Origin: Clostridia bacterium | GTDB lineage: Bacteria > Bacillota > Clostridia > CAKSNL01 > HGM11501 | Direction: 5' to 3' | NCBI GenBank assembly: GCA_017411325.1 | Contig: JAFQQJ010000065.1 | Span: 124,001-188,000 of the forward strand | Length of the DNA stretch: 64,000 nt | Shown: in pieces, positions 17,497 through 25,039 of the stretch | Position numbering within the stretch: position 1 is the stretch's first letter | Layout: each line of letters begins with the position of its first letter | Program-made: the position numbers and the translations under genes | The notes under the pieces: generated by a model | What the model saw: the letters and a program-made list of their open reading frames with translations, nothing else | What the model was told of the DNA's origin: nothing | The model's database searches: none

Positions 17497-17537
17497 AAAA
17501 TATTGTGCATTTTTACTGTAAAATACAAAAATATTGT
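17497..17537. promoter_or_regulatory. Tandem AraC-type operator, cassette B
   Basis: Direct repeats AAAATATTGT(G)CATTTT at 17497 and 17528, 31 bp apart, next to the -35 of the GH-like gene. The layout equals that of cassette A but the half-site sequence differs, so the two regulators probably do not cross-bind. Confidence 0.6.
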
Positions 17538-17560
17538 CATTTTGAAAGCGGGGCTTTTTT

Positions 17561-18328
17561 ATGGAATTTTATCAGGTTAAATCCCTGTGGCCTGAAAAGA
17601 AAGGCTTTTCCCTTTACAGACCGAAAATAAAGGATGAATATATATTTCTGCACTTTCTGACACCTGCAAAACTCTGCATCAGCGGCGAATACCTTGATGT
17701 AAAGCCGGGCGGATGCGTAATCTATGCTCCGGGCTCCTCGCAGGAATTTTCTTCCCCCGATACAGAGCTTTTACACGACTGGTTTCACGTGTCGCCGGAT
17801 TTTTCTCATTTAATGGAAAAGTATGGAGTTATCCCGGGGAAAATGTACTATCCCGAAAGTGCCGAAATAACAGAAATAATAAGAGAAATTGAGCTTGAAT
17901 GCCTTACTCTTCCACCATATTTTGAAAATTCTGTAAAACTGCTTTCCGAAAAGCTTGTCATAGCCCTTTCCCGAAGCGAAACTTCACCCGTTAATCCTTC
18001 CGCAAGGTCAGATCTTCATAAAAAGCAGTTTATCCATGCAAGAAGCACCATTCATATGGACTATAAGCACGACTGGAGCATAGAAGAAATGGCGGACCTG
18101 GTTCACTTAAGCCCTTCGCGTTTTTTCACACTTTACAAAAGTATTTTCGGAACCTCTCCGAAAGATGATTTATTAAAATCCCGCATACAGCATGCCCAAA
18201 TGCTTCTGTCCCAGGGGTATTCCGTAAGCGAAGTATCTGCACTTTCGGGCTTTTCCAACCAGTATAATTTCATAAGGCAATTTAAGAAGATAACCGGCAA
18301 AACTCCGGGTAAATATAAAAAGGATTGA
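17561..18328 (+). CDS. AraC-family transcriptional regulator, cassette B
   Basis: 255 residues. It has a short cupin-like N-terminal domain (LCISGEYLDVKPGGCVIYAPG, ELLHDWFHVSPDF) and a C-terminal AraC double helix-turn-helix (WSIEEMADLVHLSPSRFF, VSALSGFSNQYNFIRQFKKI, TGKTPGKYKK). The ribosome binding site is modest (GCGGGG). It is divergent from the cassette B secreted genes with direct-repeat operators between them, mirroring the regulator at 10970. Its sequence is not especially close to that of 10970, so the regulators have diverged more than the secreted proteins, or were acquired separately. Confidence 0.87.
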   Translation: MEFYQVKSLWPEKKGFSLYRPKIKDEYIFLHFLTPAKLCISGEYLDVKPGGCVIYAPGSSQEFSSPDTELLHDWFHVSPDFSHLMEKYGVIPGKMYYPESAEITEIIREIELECLTLPPYFENSVKLLSEKLVIALSRSETSPVNPSARSDLHKKQFIHARSTIHMDYKHDWSIEEMADLVHLSPSRFFTLYKSIFGTSPKDDLLKSRIQHAQMLLSQGYSVSEVSALSGFSNQYNFIRQFKKITGKTPGKYKKD

Positions 18329-18353
18329 ATGTGATTACATTCAATCCTTTTTT
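18317..18353. terminator. Bidirectional terminator between araC and the GH gene
   Basis: Stem of about 16 bp (AAAAAGGATTGAATGT / ACATTCAATCCTTTTT) with a GATT loop. It serves the convergent genes ending at 18328 and 18364. Confidence 0.88.
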
Positions 18354-18363
18354 CATATACTTT

Positions 18364-20136
18364 TTATGCTTCGTTTCCGCGCATAGTGTCGTTTTCTTTT
18401 ATGTGTTCTATCGGTTTTCCGACATTTATAAGTCCGTTGTTATATGCAATTCCTATGGAAGTTCTTGTATATCTTTTTATGTCAAAGGCGTTATCTGTCG
18501 CAGGAAGCGGAGGGCGTAGCTTGAAATGCTCGGGATCCATTTCAACAGAATAATCCTTTATGCAATGGTAAATGTCCATAATTTCGTGCATCAATGTAAC
18601 CACCTCGGGATTTTCGTGCATAACCTCGTTGTTGTAGCGGTGATAATCTATATTTGCCCTTATAAACATAAGGCGCCATCTCCAGGATTTTTTACCCCAC
18701 TCGGGAAGCAATCCGTCAATTTCCTTTGCAAGAGCAAGTGCCCTTTCCGCAAGGGAAAAATCGGTAAGATTATTTTCAGGTGTCAGATTTATTTTAACCC
18801 TGTCATAGTTTTTAACGTGGTTTTCTTCAATCAGATTAACCATTTCAACAAACTTTTCCGTTTCCTTTAAGCCGAAGTGATAGCTTGCATATTCCGCCAC
18901 GGCTTTTTCGGGATCGTTGTTGAAATCCTTGTAAAGTCCTGATACAACATACTTATTAAGGTCTTCAAATATGCCTTCGGAGTACATTCTTCCGCCATCA
19001 AGCTTTCCTTCTGTCGCTCTGAACAATTTCGTATATCTTTTCGGGAAGAAGGATGCGCCGTATCCGCCCCAGGGCCAGAGTCCCCACATAGATATTTCAG
19101 GAAATGCGGTAAGAGGAAGGCCTCCCGGCACTTTCACATCGATTGGGTAGCGGGGATATTTTGTGTGGGAATCGGCTTCTATAGCATCGCACCATTTTTC
19201 ATTTTCAAGGGATTTTGAAAGTCCCTCCCATTCGCCTGACGGAGGTGAGTCAAAAAGCCAGGTGCTTACCGTAAGCTTGCAATCGGGGAAAAGCTCTCTT
19301 GCCACTGCCTTGGCTCTTTTAGCCGCTTTTATATATCCGTTTCCTCCCCAGGGAGAGCATTTTTCACATCCGCAGCCGCCCTCATCATAAGGGAAGGTTG
19401 ATATCATATCAATTTCAACTCCGCGTTTTTTATATTCGCCAAGCACCATACGGTTTTGTTTATCGAGTATTTCCTGACCTACTTTAGTTGAAGGGCAAGC
19501 TTTATTTCCGTGTTCGCATCTTAAACCGTAGGGATCAAATATTTTTTGGGTTTTAGCCTCATCAGGCACGGGTAAAAATGTGCAGGATGTAGCGACGCTC
19601 GTGGACAGCTTCATACCCAGAGATTTGATAAATTTCTGAATTTCTGCAAGATGGGAAAAAGCATCTTCAATTTCCTTGTTTCCTTCTGCTTCCCCCAAAA
19701 ACGGCATTCCGATGTGTATGCGGTTTATGCCCATAAGCGCCAGGTCCTCGTAATAATCGAATACCTCAGAAAGGGGTGCCATCCAGTAAAAGGTATGAAA
19801 ATGCGTTGCCGTATAAACACATCTTTCGCTGCAATCGGGTGTTTTATAGCCTCTCATATCGGAAGGTATAATTCCGTTTTCGTCAAATTTGCTTGAATAG
19901 AGAAATACCCCTACTCCCGCAAAGACGTTTATGAGCGAGTCTGCCTTTACGGTTATCATTTCGGGTTTTCCCGTTATTCTGTAAGAATCGGGACGCATAG
20001 CTTCATCTGTCTCCAGAACCAAAGTGAACTCAGCTTCTTCGGAAAGTTCCATTCCGCGTGCCGTAAGCCTTTTTAATACCGTATCGTAAACGGGCTTTAA
20101 TCTTTCATCCGAAACCAAGATGTTGAAAGTTTTCAT
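18364..20136 (-). CDS. Putative intracellular glycoside hydrolase, GH67/GH84/GH20-like (possibly DUF4838)
   Basis: 590 residues without signal peptide. The first 100 residues look like the small alpha/beta domain that precedes the barrel in GH20, GH67 and GH84 enzymes. The barrel region includes YTATHFHTFYWMAPLSEVFDYYE, LMGINRIHIG, and a cysteine-rich acidic motif FPYDEGGCGCEKC (about residue 255) that recalls DUF4838-type alpha-glucuronidase/hexosaminidase relatives, in which an acidic residue near this point is catalytic. The C-terminal third is helical (DPEKAVAEYASYHFGL). Substrate cannot be told from sequence. It stands alone between a terminator and an AT-rich intergenic region, beside an ADP-ribosylglycohydrolase-fold gene in the same direction. 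Confidence 0.55.
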   Translation of the reverse strand: MKTFNILVSDERLKPVYDTVLKRLTARGMELSEEAEFTLVLETDEAMRPDSYRITGKPEMITVKADSLINVFAGVGVFLYSSKFDENGIIPSDMRGYKTPDCSERCVYTATHFHTFYWMAPLSEVFDYYEDLALMGINRIHIGMPFLGEAEGNKEIEDAFSHLAEIQKFIKSLGMKLSTSVATSCTFLPVPDEAKTQKIFDPYGLRCEHGNKACPSTKVGQEILDKQNRMVLGEYKKRGVEIDMISTFPYDEGGCGCEKCSPWGGNGYIKAAKRAKAVARELFPDCKLTVSTWLFDSPPSGEWEGLSKSLENEKWCDAIEADSHTKYPRYPIDVKVPGGLPLTAFPEISMWGLWPWGGYGASFFPKRYTKLFRATEGKLDGGRMYSEGIFEDLNKYVVSGLYKDFNNDPEKAVAEYASYHFGLKETEKFVEMVNLIEENHVKNYDRVKINLTPENNLTDFSLAERALALAKEIDGLLPEWGKKSWRWRLMFIRANIDYHRYNNEVMHENPEVVTLMHEIMDIYHCIKDYSVEMDPEHFKLRPPLPATDNAFDIKRYTRTSIGIAYNNGLINVGKPIEHIKENDTMRGNEA

Positions 20137-20328
20137 TTTTATTCCCCCTTATACTTTGTTTACTTAATTATAGCACAGGAGAAAATTAAAATCCTTAAAT
20201 TTTTTTACCGTTTTTCTGCCTTTTTTCTTTATTTTTTTGTTATTTTTTCAAGTGATATTCTGTACTTTCTTACAGAGTGATATTTTTGATAAATCAAAAG
20301 TGTTATTAAAACTATCGTTTTAGTTGTA

Positions 20329-20446
20329 TTTTATTCGCCCATAAACTGCCGTAGGCAATACCACTGCGAAGCAATATCACTTGCAAAGCAAATATCACTC
20401 GCCGCAAGGTGAATAAAACTGCCGAGTGTCCTTTAGAACACTCGGC
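20329..20446. repeat. Degenerate repeat element with end inverted repeats and internal tandem units
   Basis: TTTTATTCGCC (20329-20339) and GGTGAATAAAA (20408-20418) form an inverted repeat with one mismatch. Between them, three short units carrying AATACCACT, AATATCACT and AATATCACT repeat every 18-20 bp, each followed by a GC-rich variable part. A GCCGAGTGT / ACACTCGGC hairpin follows at 20421-20446. It looks like a non-coding dispersed repeat rather than a gene. The rest of 20137-20467 is AT-rich with nothing recognisable. Confidence 0.5.
20421..20446 (-). terminator. Terminator hairpin after the ADP-ribosylglycohydrolase-fold gene
   Basis: Perfect 9-bp stem GCCGAGTGT / ACACTCGGC. On the minus strand it is followed by AGTTTTATTC, a weak T-run. 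Confidence 0.55.
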
Positions 20447-20467
20447 ATATGCCGCACGGTTTTAATT

Positions 20468-22255
20468 TTATACATACTGTACGAAGGTTACCCATCTTCC
20501 GCAGCCACCGACAGAACCTATTTCAATAAATGCTTCAGCTTCCGTTTCATTGTCAAAATAAAACTCAAATTTATTTGCCCCTCTCTCGGGAGTAAATATA
20601 CTGCAGCATCCTCTGTGGAAAGCAGGAACATATTCACGGCCGGATGCTCTTTCGTGGATTTTTTCTCCGTTCAGATAAGTATCAAATTTTGCCTTTCCGT
20701 TGTGGGAAATTCTTAAAGCTCTTGCCGATACCGCAGGAATGAAATCAAGGGTGTAGCGGTATTTTCCCTTCGGCACGGCAAAGTAAGCAAAGGGCGTTTC
20801 AACATCGTACTTTTCGCCCGTTTCAAGATTTTCAACGTGATAGATTTTAGCATCGGGAAAGCCGAAGGAAGCATCCCAATTTAAGCCGTTTACCGAAAAC
20901 AACACATTCACGGTATTAACCGGCACTCTCTTTTTAGCTATGAGTTTTTTAACATTGAAGGCATATTCTGTCTTATCGCCCGGTGCAAGGTCAAGATTGA
21001 AGGAAGAAGGTGTTATAATTACATTCTGCGATGCACCGAGTGTAAATGTTCCCTTCATTTCAGTCTTTGTTCTGTTTTCTATTTTTATCTTAAAGTTATT
21101 TTCCTTTTCATAGCAATATGCCACAGTTTCGGGATATACCACACTCACGGTAAGAGGAGTTTCCGCTATAAGTGCCTCTGTAAGTTCATAATCCTTATCG
21201 ATATGTCCGCTTAATCTGGGCGGTGCCATATTGTATGTTTTTCTGTCTTTTGGAAGGTTTTCAAATTTCACATCGGAATTATAATATTCCATAACCTTTT
21301 CAGCGACAAATGCCACCTCGTCACAAAAATCCCCGATTGTGGCAGATTCTGTCACGTTTATCATATTGTAAGAAAGCACAAGCTCGTCACCGATTGGAGC
21401 TGTCCACTTTTCAGAAATTCCGTCGGGGTTAAGTATTCCGACGATGGAGCCCACCGTTGCCGCGGTGCAGTCCGCATCGTGACCTAAGTTGGTGGCTGTG
21501 CATATTGCCGTGTCAAAATCGCCCTTTGAATGAAGAAGCGCCGTTAAGATAAAGGACACATTTATTGTTACATCCGTCCAGTTTTCCGAGCTGTATTTTT
21601 CAAGTATTCTGCTTCTGACCTCAACCGGGTCCTTTGTTTCATTGTACCATTTAACGGCATCACGGAAGGCTCTTCCCATTTTCGCATCTTCGGGGATGTA
21701 GGAAATTGCTTTTTCAATCATTTTTTCAACATCTGTTTCAGTAAATGCCATACTTTCAAGAGCCGCCAAAAACATAATGGCGTGAACTCCGTCATCCGCG
21801 TGGTCGGTGCAACCGTCCTCGATAGAAAGCTTAACCGCAAGGTAGGGATTTCCGGGAGCGAGACACGCCCAGAGCTCACTTCTTATCGCCGCACCCATAC
21901 CGCCATGAAATTTATTGTTGTATCTGCCTGACAATGGGGCATAAATCTTTTTCTGATAATTTCCTTCTGCAACGCCGTATTCGTCGGGCAGGGTTTCCTG
22001 ATTGTAAAGCCTCCAGGTATCGCCCATATTAAATCTGCTTACGGGAAGGCCTGTTCTCATAAGTATTTCAAGAGCTGAAACCTGCAAATCAAGGTCGTCG
22101 TTGGGAATCATAGTATCCGGAACGGGGTCGTAAAATGTAACATTACTAACCTGACATCTTCCCTCAAAGGGCATACCGAGTGTTCCTCCGACGGATTTAC
22201 CTATGAAGCAACCCTTAAGTTTTTTTCTGTATACGGCATAATCAAGTTCTTTCAT
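20468..22255 (-). CDS. ADP-ribosylglycohydrolase-fold protein with C-terminal beta-sandwich extension
   Basis: About 595 residues, twice the usual ARH length. The N-terminal 340 residues carry the ADP-ribosyl-GH pattern: KLKGCFIGKSVGGTLGMPFEG, NDDLDLQ, HGGMGAAIRSE, DGCTDHADDGVH and the C-terminal metal site GHDADCTAATVGSIVG. These acidic residues bind the two Mg ions in ARH enzymes. The last 240 residues are beta-rich with Ig-like and jelly-roll-like stretches and no known motif. Such long ARH-fold proteins are common in gut polysaccharide loci, so the substrate may be a sugar or nucleoside-like compound rather than ADP-ribosyl protein; this is inference. The ATG at 22255 has GAGGAG eight bases upstream; an in-frame GTG three codons earlier is too close to it. 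It is divergent from an AraC gene. Confidence 0.72.
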   Translation of the reverse strand: MKELDYAVYRKKLKGCFIGKSVGGTLGMPFEGRCQVSNVTFYDPVPDTMIPNDDLDLQVSALEILMRTGLPVSRFNMGDTWRLYNQETLPDEYGVAEGNYQKKIYAPLSGRYNNKFHGGMGAAIRSELWACLAPGNPYLAVKLSIEDGCTDHADDGVHAIMFLAALESMAFTETDVEKMIEKAISYIPEDAKMGRAFRDAVKWYNETKDPVEVRSRILEKYSSENWTDVTINVSFILTALLHSKGDFDTAICTATNLGHDADCTAATVGSIVGILNPDGISEKWTAPIGDELVLSYNMINVTESATIGDFCDEVAFVAEKVMEYYNSDVKFENLPKDRKTYNMAPPRLSGHIDKDYELTEALIAETPLTVSVVYPETVAYCYEKENNFKIKIENRTKTEMKGTFTLGASQNVIITPSSFNLDLAPGDKTEYAFNVKKLIAKKRVPVNTVNVLFSVNGLNWDASFGFPDAKIYHVENLETGEKYDVETPFAYFAVPKGKYRYTLDFIPAVSARALRISHNGKAKFDTYLNGEKIHERASGREYVPAFHRGCCSIFTPERGANKFEFYFDNETEAEAFIEIGSVGGCGRWVTFVQYV

Positions 22256-22283
22256 TAAAATCACTCCTCTTATCTTATTTTAT

Positions 22284-22327
22284 CTCATATTGAAAATTTT
22301 GTAAATGATATTTAACGGCAATATGAG
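22284..22327. promoter_or_regulatory. Inverted repeat operator candidate between ARH-fold and AraC genes
   Basis: Perfect 9-bp inverted repeat CTCATATTG (22284-22292) and CAATATGAG (22319-22327). The right half abuts the -35 of the araC promoter, which suits autoregulation. Confidence 0.4.
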
Positions 22328-22356
22328 TTGACTTTTATTGATATTTCTGCTAAAAT
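22328..22356 (+). promoter_or_regulatory. Predicted sigma-A promoter of the AraC gene at 22379
   Basis: TTGACT, 17-bp spacer ending TGC (extended -10), TAAAAT. Confidence 0.65.
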
Positions 22357-22378
22357 TCCTTAAAAGAGGTGATTTTTA

Positions 22379-23296
22379 ATGGCAGAAGAGAAAAGCTTTA
22401 CAGGCGGATTTGTTGACGGGAAATACTTTGTCAGAATCGGGCGATACAGCAAAAACCTTTTCAGAAATGTTGCCTATACCTATCATCCTTCGGGCTATCT
22501 TCACTCCTATCACACCCACGATTTTTACGAAATGAATTATGTACTTAAAGGAAAATGCGTAAACTATGTAAGCGGTGAAAACCTTGAAATGAACGAGGGC
22601 GATGCAATTTTAATGCACCCCGGCACCTTTCATTCGGTTTATTCCGAAAACGATTCTCTTGTTGTAAACTTTTTAATACGCAGTGAATTCCTTCTTTCCA
22701 ATATGTCCTCATTAAATTCCGACTTTCCTTTCGGCAAATTTATCGATGCTTCAAAAAAGGACGACTACTACAGATATATTCTTTTTACCGGAGGAGAAAC
22801 AAGCACCGACCTCTGCAGAAAGCTTATAGAGCAGATTGAAAAGGATGCTTCAGGCACGGCAGAAGGTTTTTTAAGAGAAGAGGCACTTTTTCTTCTCCTT
22901 GCCTCTGACCTTGCGACGAAGAAAACCAATCAGATACTCTCAGAGCAGAAGGGCAGAGAATCGGAAAAGCTTCACGAGGCAATGATGTTTTATGCTTACG
23001 AGCATTATGACACCATAACCCTTGAGGCACTTTCGGAAAAATTTGGCTATTCTAAAAGCCACATCTGCCGCATATTCCGTCATTACACGGGAACCACCTT
23101 CCACGAAATTTTAACCGATGTAAAGCTTTCTTATGCCTGCACCTATCTTCGCGAAACGAATTTACCGGTTCAGATAATTGCACAGAAGGTGGGCTTTCAG
23201 AGCATTGAGCATTTCCACAGACTATTTAAAAAGAGGTTTTCCATCTCACCATTAAAATACAGGTCTTCCCCTGAAAACATTGCCCTTAATATGTAA
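22379..23296 (+). CDS. AraC-family transcriptional regulator
   Basis: 305 residues. The cupin domain shows the metal- or sugar-binding style HTHDFYEMNYVLKGKCVNYVSG and DAILMHPGTFHSVYS. The C-terminal HTH domain contains LEALSEKFGYSKSHICRIFRHYTG and VQIIAQKVGFQSIEHFHRLFKKRF, ISPLKYR. AAGAGGTG lies upstream of the ATG. It is divergent from the ARH-fold gene and likely its regulator. A strong bidirectional terminator separates it from oadG on the other side. Confidence 0.88.
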   Translation: MAEEKSFTGGFVDGKYFVRIGRYSKNLFRNVAYTYHPSGYLHSYHTHDFYEMNYVLKGKCVNYVSGENLEMNEGDAILMHPGTFHSVYSENDSLVVNFLIRSEFLLSNMSSLNSDFPFGKFIDASKKDDYYRYILFTGGETSTDLCRKLIEQIEKDASGTAEGFLREEALFLLLASDLATKKTNQILSEQKGRESEKLHEAMMFYAYEHYDTITLEALSEKFGYSKSHICRIFRHYTGTTFHEILTDVKLSYACTYLRETNLPVQIIAQKVGFQSIEHFHRLFKKRFSISPLKYRSSPENIALNM

Positions 23297-23330
23297 AAAG
23301 GTTGCTTAAGTTTCCTTAAGCAACCTTTTT
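23295..23330. terminator. Bidirectional terminator between araC and oadG
   Basis: 16-bp stem AAAAAGGTTGCTTAAG / CTTAAGCAACCTTTTT with a TTTC loop between convergent genes. Confidence 0.88.
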
Positions 23331-23331
23331 A

Positions 23332-23601
23332 TTATTCAGCGTCCTTGCTCTTGATTTTACTTAAGAGCGATGTAACTATAATGATTACTCCGATTACAAC
23401 GAATATACCGAGCATTCCGAGTCCCATATAGCTTAAGTTATCAACGAAAGCACCGGGATTAAACTTAAAGCCTGCTTCGCTTGTTTCCACTGTAGCCTCC
23501 GTAGCAGTAACTTCGGCAGTTTCTAAAACTTCGCCTTCAACTTCAAGAACCATATCTTCTGTCTCTGTTTCTAAAACTTCTGTTTCCATAACTTCGTTCA
23601 T
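23332..23601 (-). CDS. oadG: OadG-like gamma subunit of a sodium-pumping decarboxylase
   Basis: 89 residues. One transmembrane helix near the C-terminus (GLGMLGIFVVIGVIIIVTSLL, about 56-76) with a short basic tail matches OadG, the membrane anchor that holds the alpha subunit and stabilises the beta subunit in Na+-translocating oxaloacetate, methylmalonyl-CoA or glutaryl-CoA decarboxylases. In most OadG proteins the helix is N-terminal and the polar part follows it. Here about 55 acidic residues, rich in Glu, Thr and Val, come before the helix, which is unusual. The start is at 23601 with GGGAGGG in front. It follows oadB by 14 bases and shares its transcript. No alpha or biotin-carrier subunit is in the window. 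Confidence 0.72.
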   Translation of the reverse strand: MNEVMETEVLETETEDMVLEVEGEVLETAEVTATEATVETSEAGFKFNPGAFVDNLSYMGLGMLGIFVVIGVIIIVTSLLSKIKSKDAE

Positions 23602-23615
23602 TTAAGTACCCTCCC

Positions 23616-24749
23616 TTACTTCAAAAAGAAATTAAGAATAAGACCGCCGGCGATAACCGATGCAATCTGTCCCGATACGTTTACACCGATGGAGTGCATA
23701 AGAAGGAAGTTCTGAGGATCTTCCGCAAGTCCCATCTTGTGAACAATTCTTCCTGACATGGGGAACGCAGAAATACCTGCCGCACCGATCATGGGATTTA
23801 TCTTTTTCTTTAAGAAAAGGTTTAAGAATTTTGCAAAAAGCACACCGCCTGCAGTATCAACGATAAATGCAACAAGACCAAGACCTAAAATTAAAAGTGT
23901 CTGAGGCTGTAAGAACTTATCAGCCTGCATCTGTGTTGCGATTGTGATACCCAGGAAAATTGTGATAAGGTTAGCCAAAACCTTCTGTGCGGTTTCGGAT
24001 AAAGAATCAAGCACTCCGCACTCTCTGATTAAGTTACCGAACATCAAAAATCCGATAAGGCTTGCCGCAGTGGGTGCAATAATTGATGCAATTAAAGTAA
24101 TTACGATGGGGAAAAGAATCTTTGTAAGCTTGGATACACTCTTTCCCTGATATTCCATACGGATTAATCTTTCTTTTTTAGTTGTCAAAAGCTTTATTAC
24201 AGGAGGCTGAATGATGGGAACCAGCGCCATATAAGAATATGCCGCAACCATTATAGCACCTGTATATGCAGAATTTAATTTCTGTGCAACAACTATTGAT
24301 GTGGGGCCGTCAGCAGCACCGATGATGGCGATGGATGCCGCATCGTTGATGTCAAAGAACATCGATGCCATACAAAGGGTAAAGAAAATACCAAACTGTG
24401 CAGCAGCACCGAAAATCATAAGCTTGGGGTTTGACAAAAGGGGCCCGAAGTCAATCATCGCACCGATGCCGATAAAGAGTATCAGCGGGAAAAGCTCGTT
24501 TGCGATACCCGCATCGTAAAGCGTATTAAGTGCGCCGACTTCCGCTTCACCGTTTTCTAAAAACTGTGTTACGGCACCGGAATTCGGGATATTTACCAAA
24601 ATTGTTCCAAAGCCCATAGGCAGAAGAAGCGTAGGCTCCATATCCTTCTTTATGGCAAGGTAGATTAAAATTCCGCCGATAACCCACATTACCATACTCT
24701 GCCAGTTAAGTTCCAGCACGTTGCCGAAAATGACCATTAAACTATCCAT
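23616..24749 (-). CDS. oadB: Sodium ion-translocating decarboxylase beta subunit
   Basis: 377 residues with about ten membrane segments. Recognisable OadB/MmdB/GcdB motifs include the central GAADGPTSIVVAQKLN (Asp of the Na+ and proton path), PIIQPPVIKLLT, and the C-terminal HKMGLAEDPQNFLLMHSIGVNVSGQIASV (split across about residues 338-366). The beta subunit couples decarboxylation of carboxybiotin to Na+ export. GAGGAGGATATC precedes the ATG. It sits behind a 5' leader with terminator-like hairpins, suggesting regulated read-through. Gene order beta then gamma without alpha means that the carboxyltransferase must be encoded elsewhere. Substrate (oxaloacetate, methylmalonyl-CoA, malonate) is therefore open. 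Confidence 0.85.
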   Translation of the reverse strand: MDSLMVIFGNVLELNWQSMVMWVIGGILIYLAIKKDMEPTLLLPMGFGTILVNIPNSGAVTQFLENGEAEVGALNTLYDAGIANELFPLILFIGIGAMIDFGPLLSNPKLMIFGAAAQFGIFFTLCMASMFFDINDAASIAIIGAADGPTSIVVAQKLNSAYTGAIMVAAYSYMALVPIIQPPVIKLLTTKKERLIRMEYQGKSVSKLTKILFPIVITLIASIIAPTAASLIGFLMFGNLIRECGVLDSLSETAQKVLANLITIFLGITIATQMQADKFLQPQTLLILGLGLVAFIVDTAGGVLFAKFLNLFLKKKINPMIGAAGISAFPMSGRIVHKMGLAEDPQNFLLMHSIGVNVSGQIASVIAGGLILNFFLK

Positions 24750-24781
24750 GATATCCTCCTCTTGAGTAAAATAAAATAAAA

Positions 24782-24857
24782 GACAGACTTTCGCCTGTCA
24801 GACCAATTTCCGGCAAACAAAGCTTTGCTTTGTGACAGACTCCACCACTTGCCGGAA
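24782..24857 (-). promoter_or_regulatory. Structured 5' leader of oadB with competing hairpins
   Basis: On the minus strand the leader has TTCCGGCAA (24857-24849) able to pair with TTGCCGGAA (24816-24808), enclosing a 7-bp hairpin (24833-24827 with 24823-24817). GTCTGTC occurs at 24840-24834, and again at 24788-24782 as the right arm of GACAG-GCGAAAGT-CTGTC, which is followed by TTTTATTTTATTTT. The GACAG arm can pair with either CTGTC copy, so terminator and antiterminator forms are mutually exclusive. This is the layout of a riboswitch or attenuator. I do not recognise the aptamer class. Confidence 0.45.
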
Positions 24858-24931
24858 GCTATTAAACTAACTTTGATATTATACAACATTTCCCTTAAAT
24901 TGTCAACAATATAATAATGTATATTTTAATC

Positions 24932-24959
24932 TTGACAAGCCCATTTTGATGATTATACT
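24932..24959 (+). promoter_or_regulatory. Predicted promoter of the GH28-like gene
   Basis: TTGACA (24932-24937), 16-bp spacer, TATACT (24954-24959). Confidence 0.5.
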
Positions 24960-25039
24960 ATGTTTTGTGGTGAGAAATTTATATAAATATATAATTTTCT
25001 TTGATAAAATATAGTAAATCAAAAAGAGAGGTGTTTTTT

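Noticed and set aside
20356..20408. CRISPR-like spacing of AATATCACT units
   Set aside because: Only three degenerate units with 9-11 bp between them; no spacers of proper length and no cas genes.
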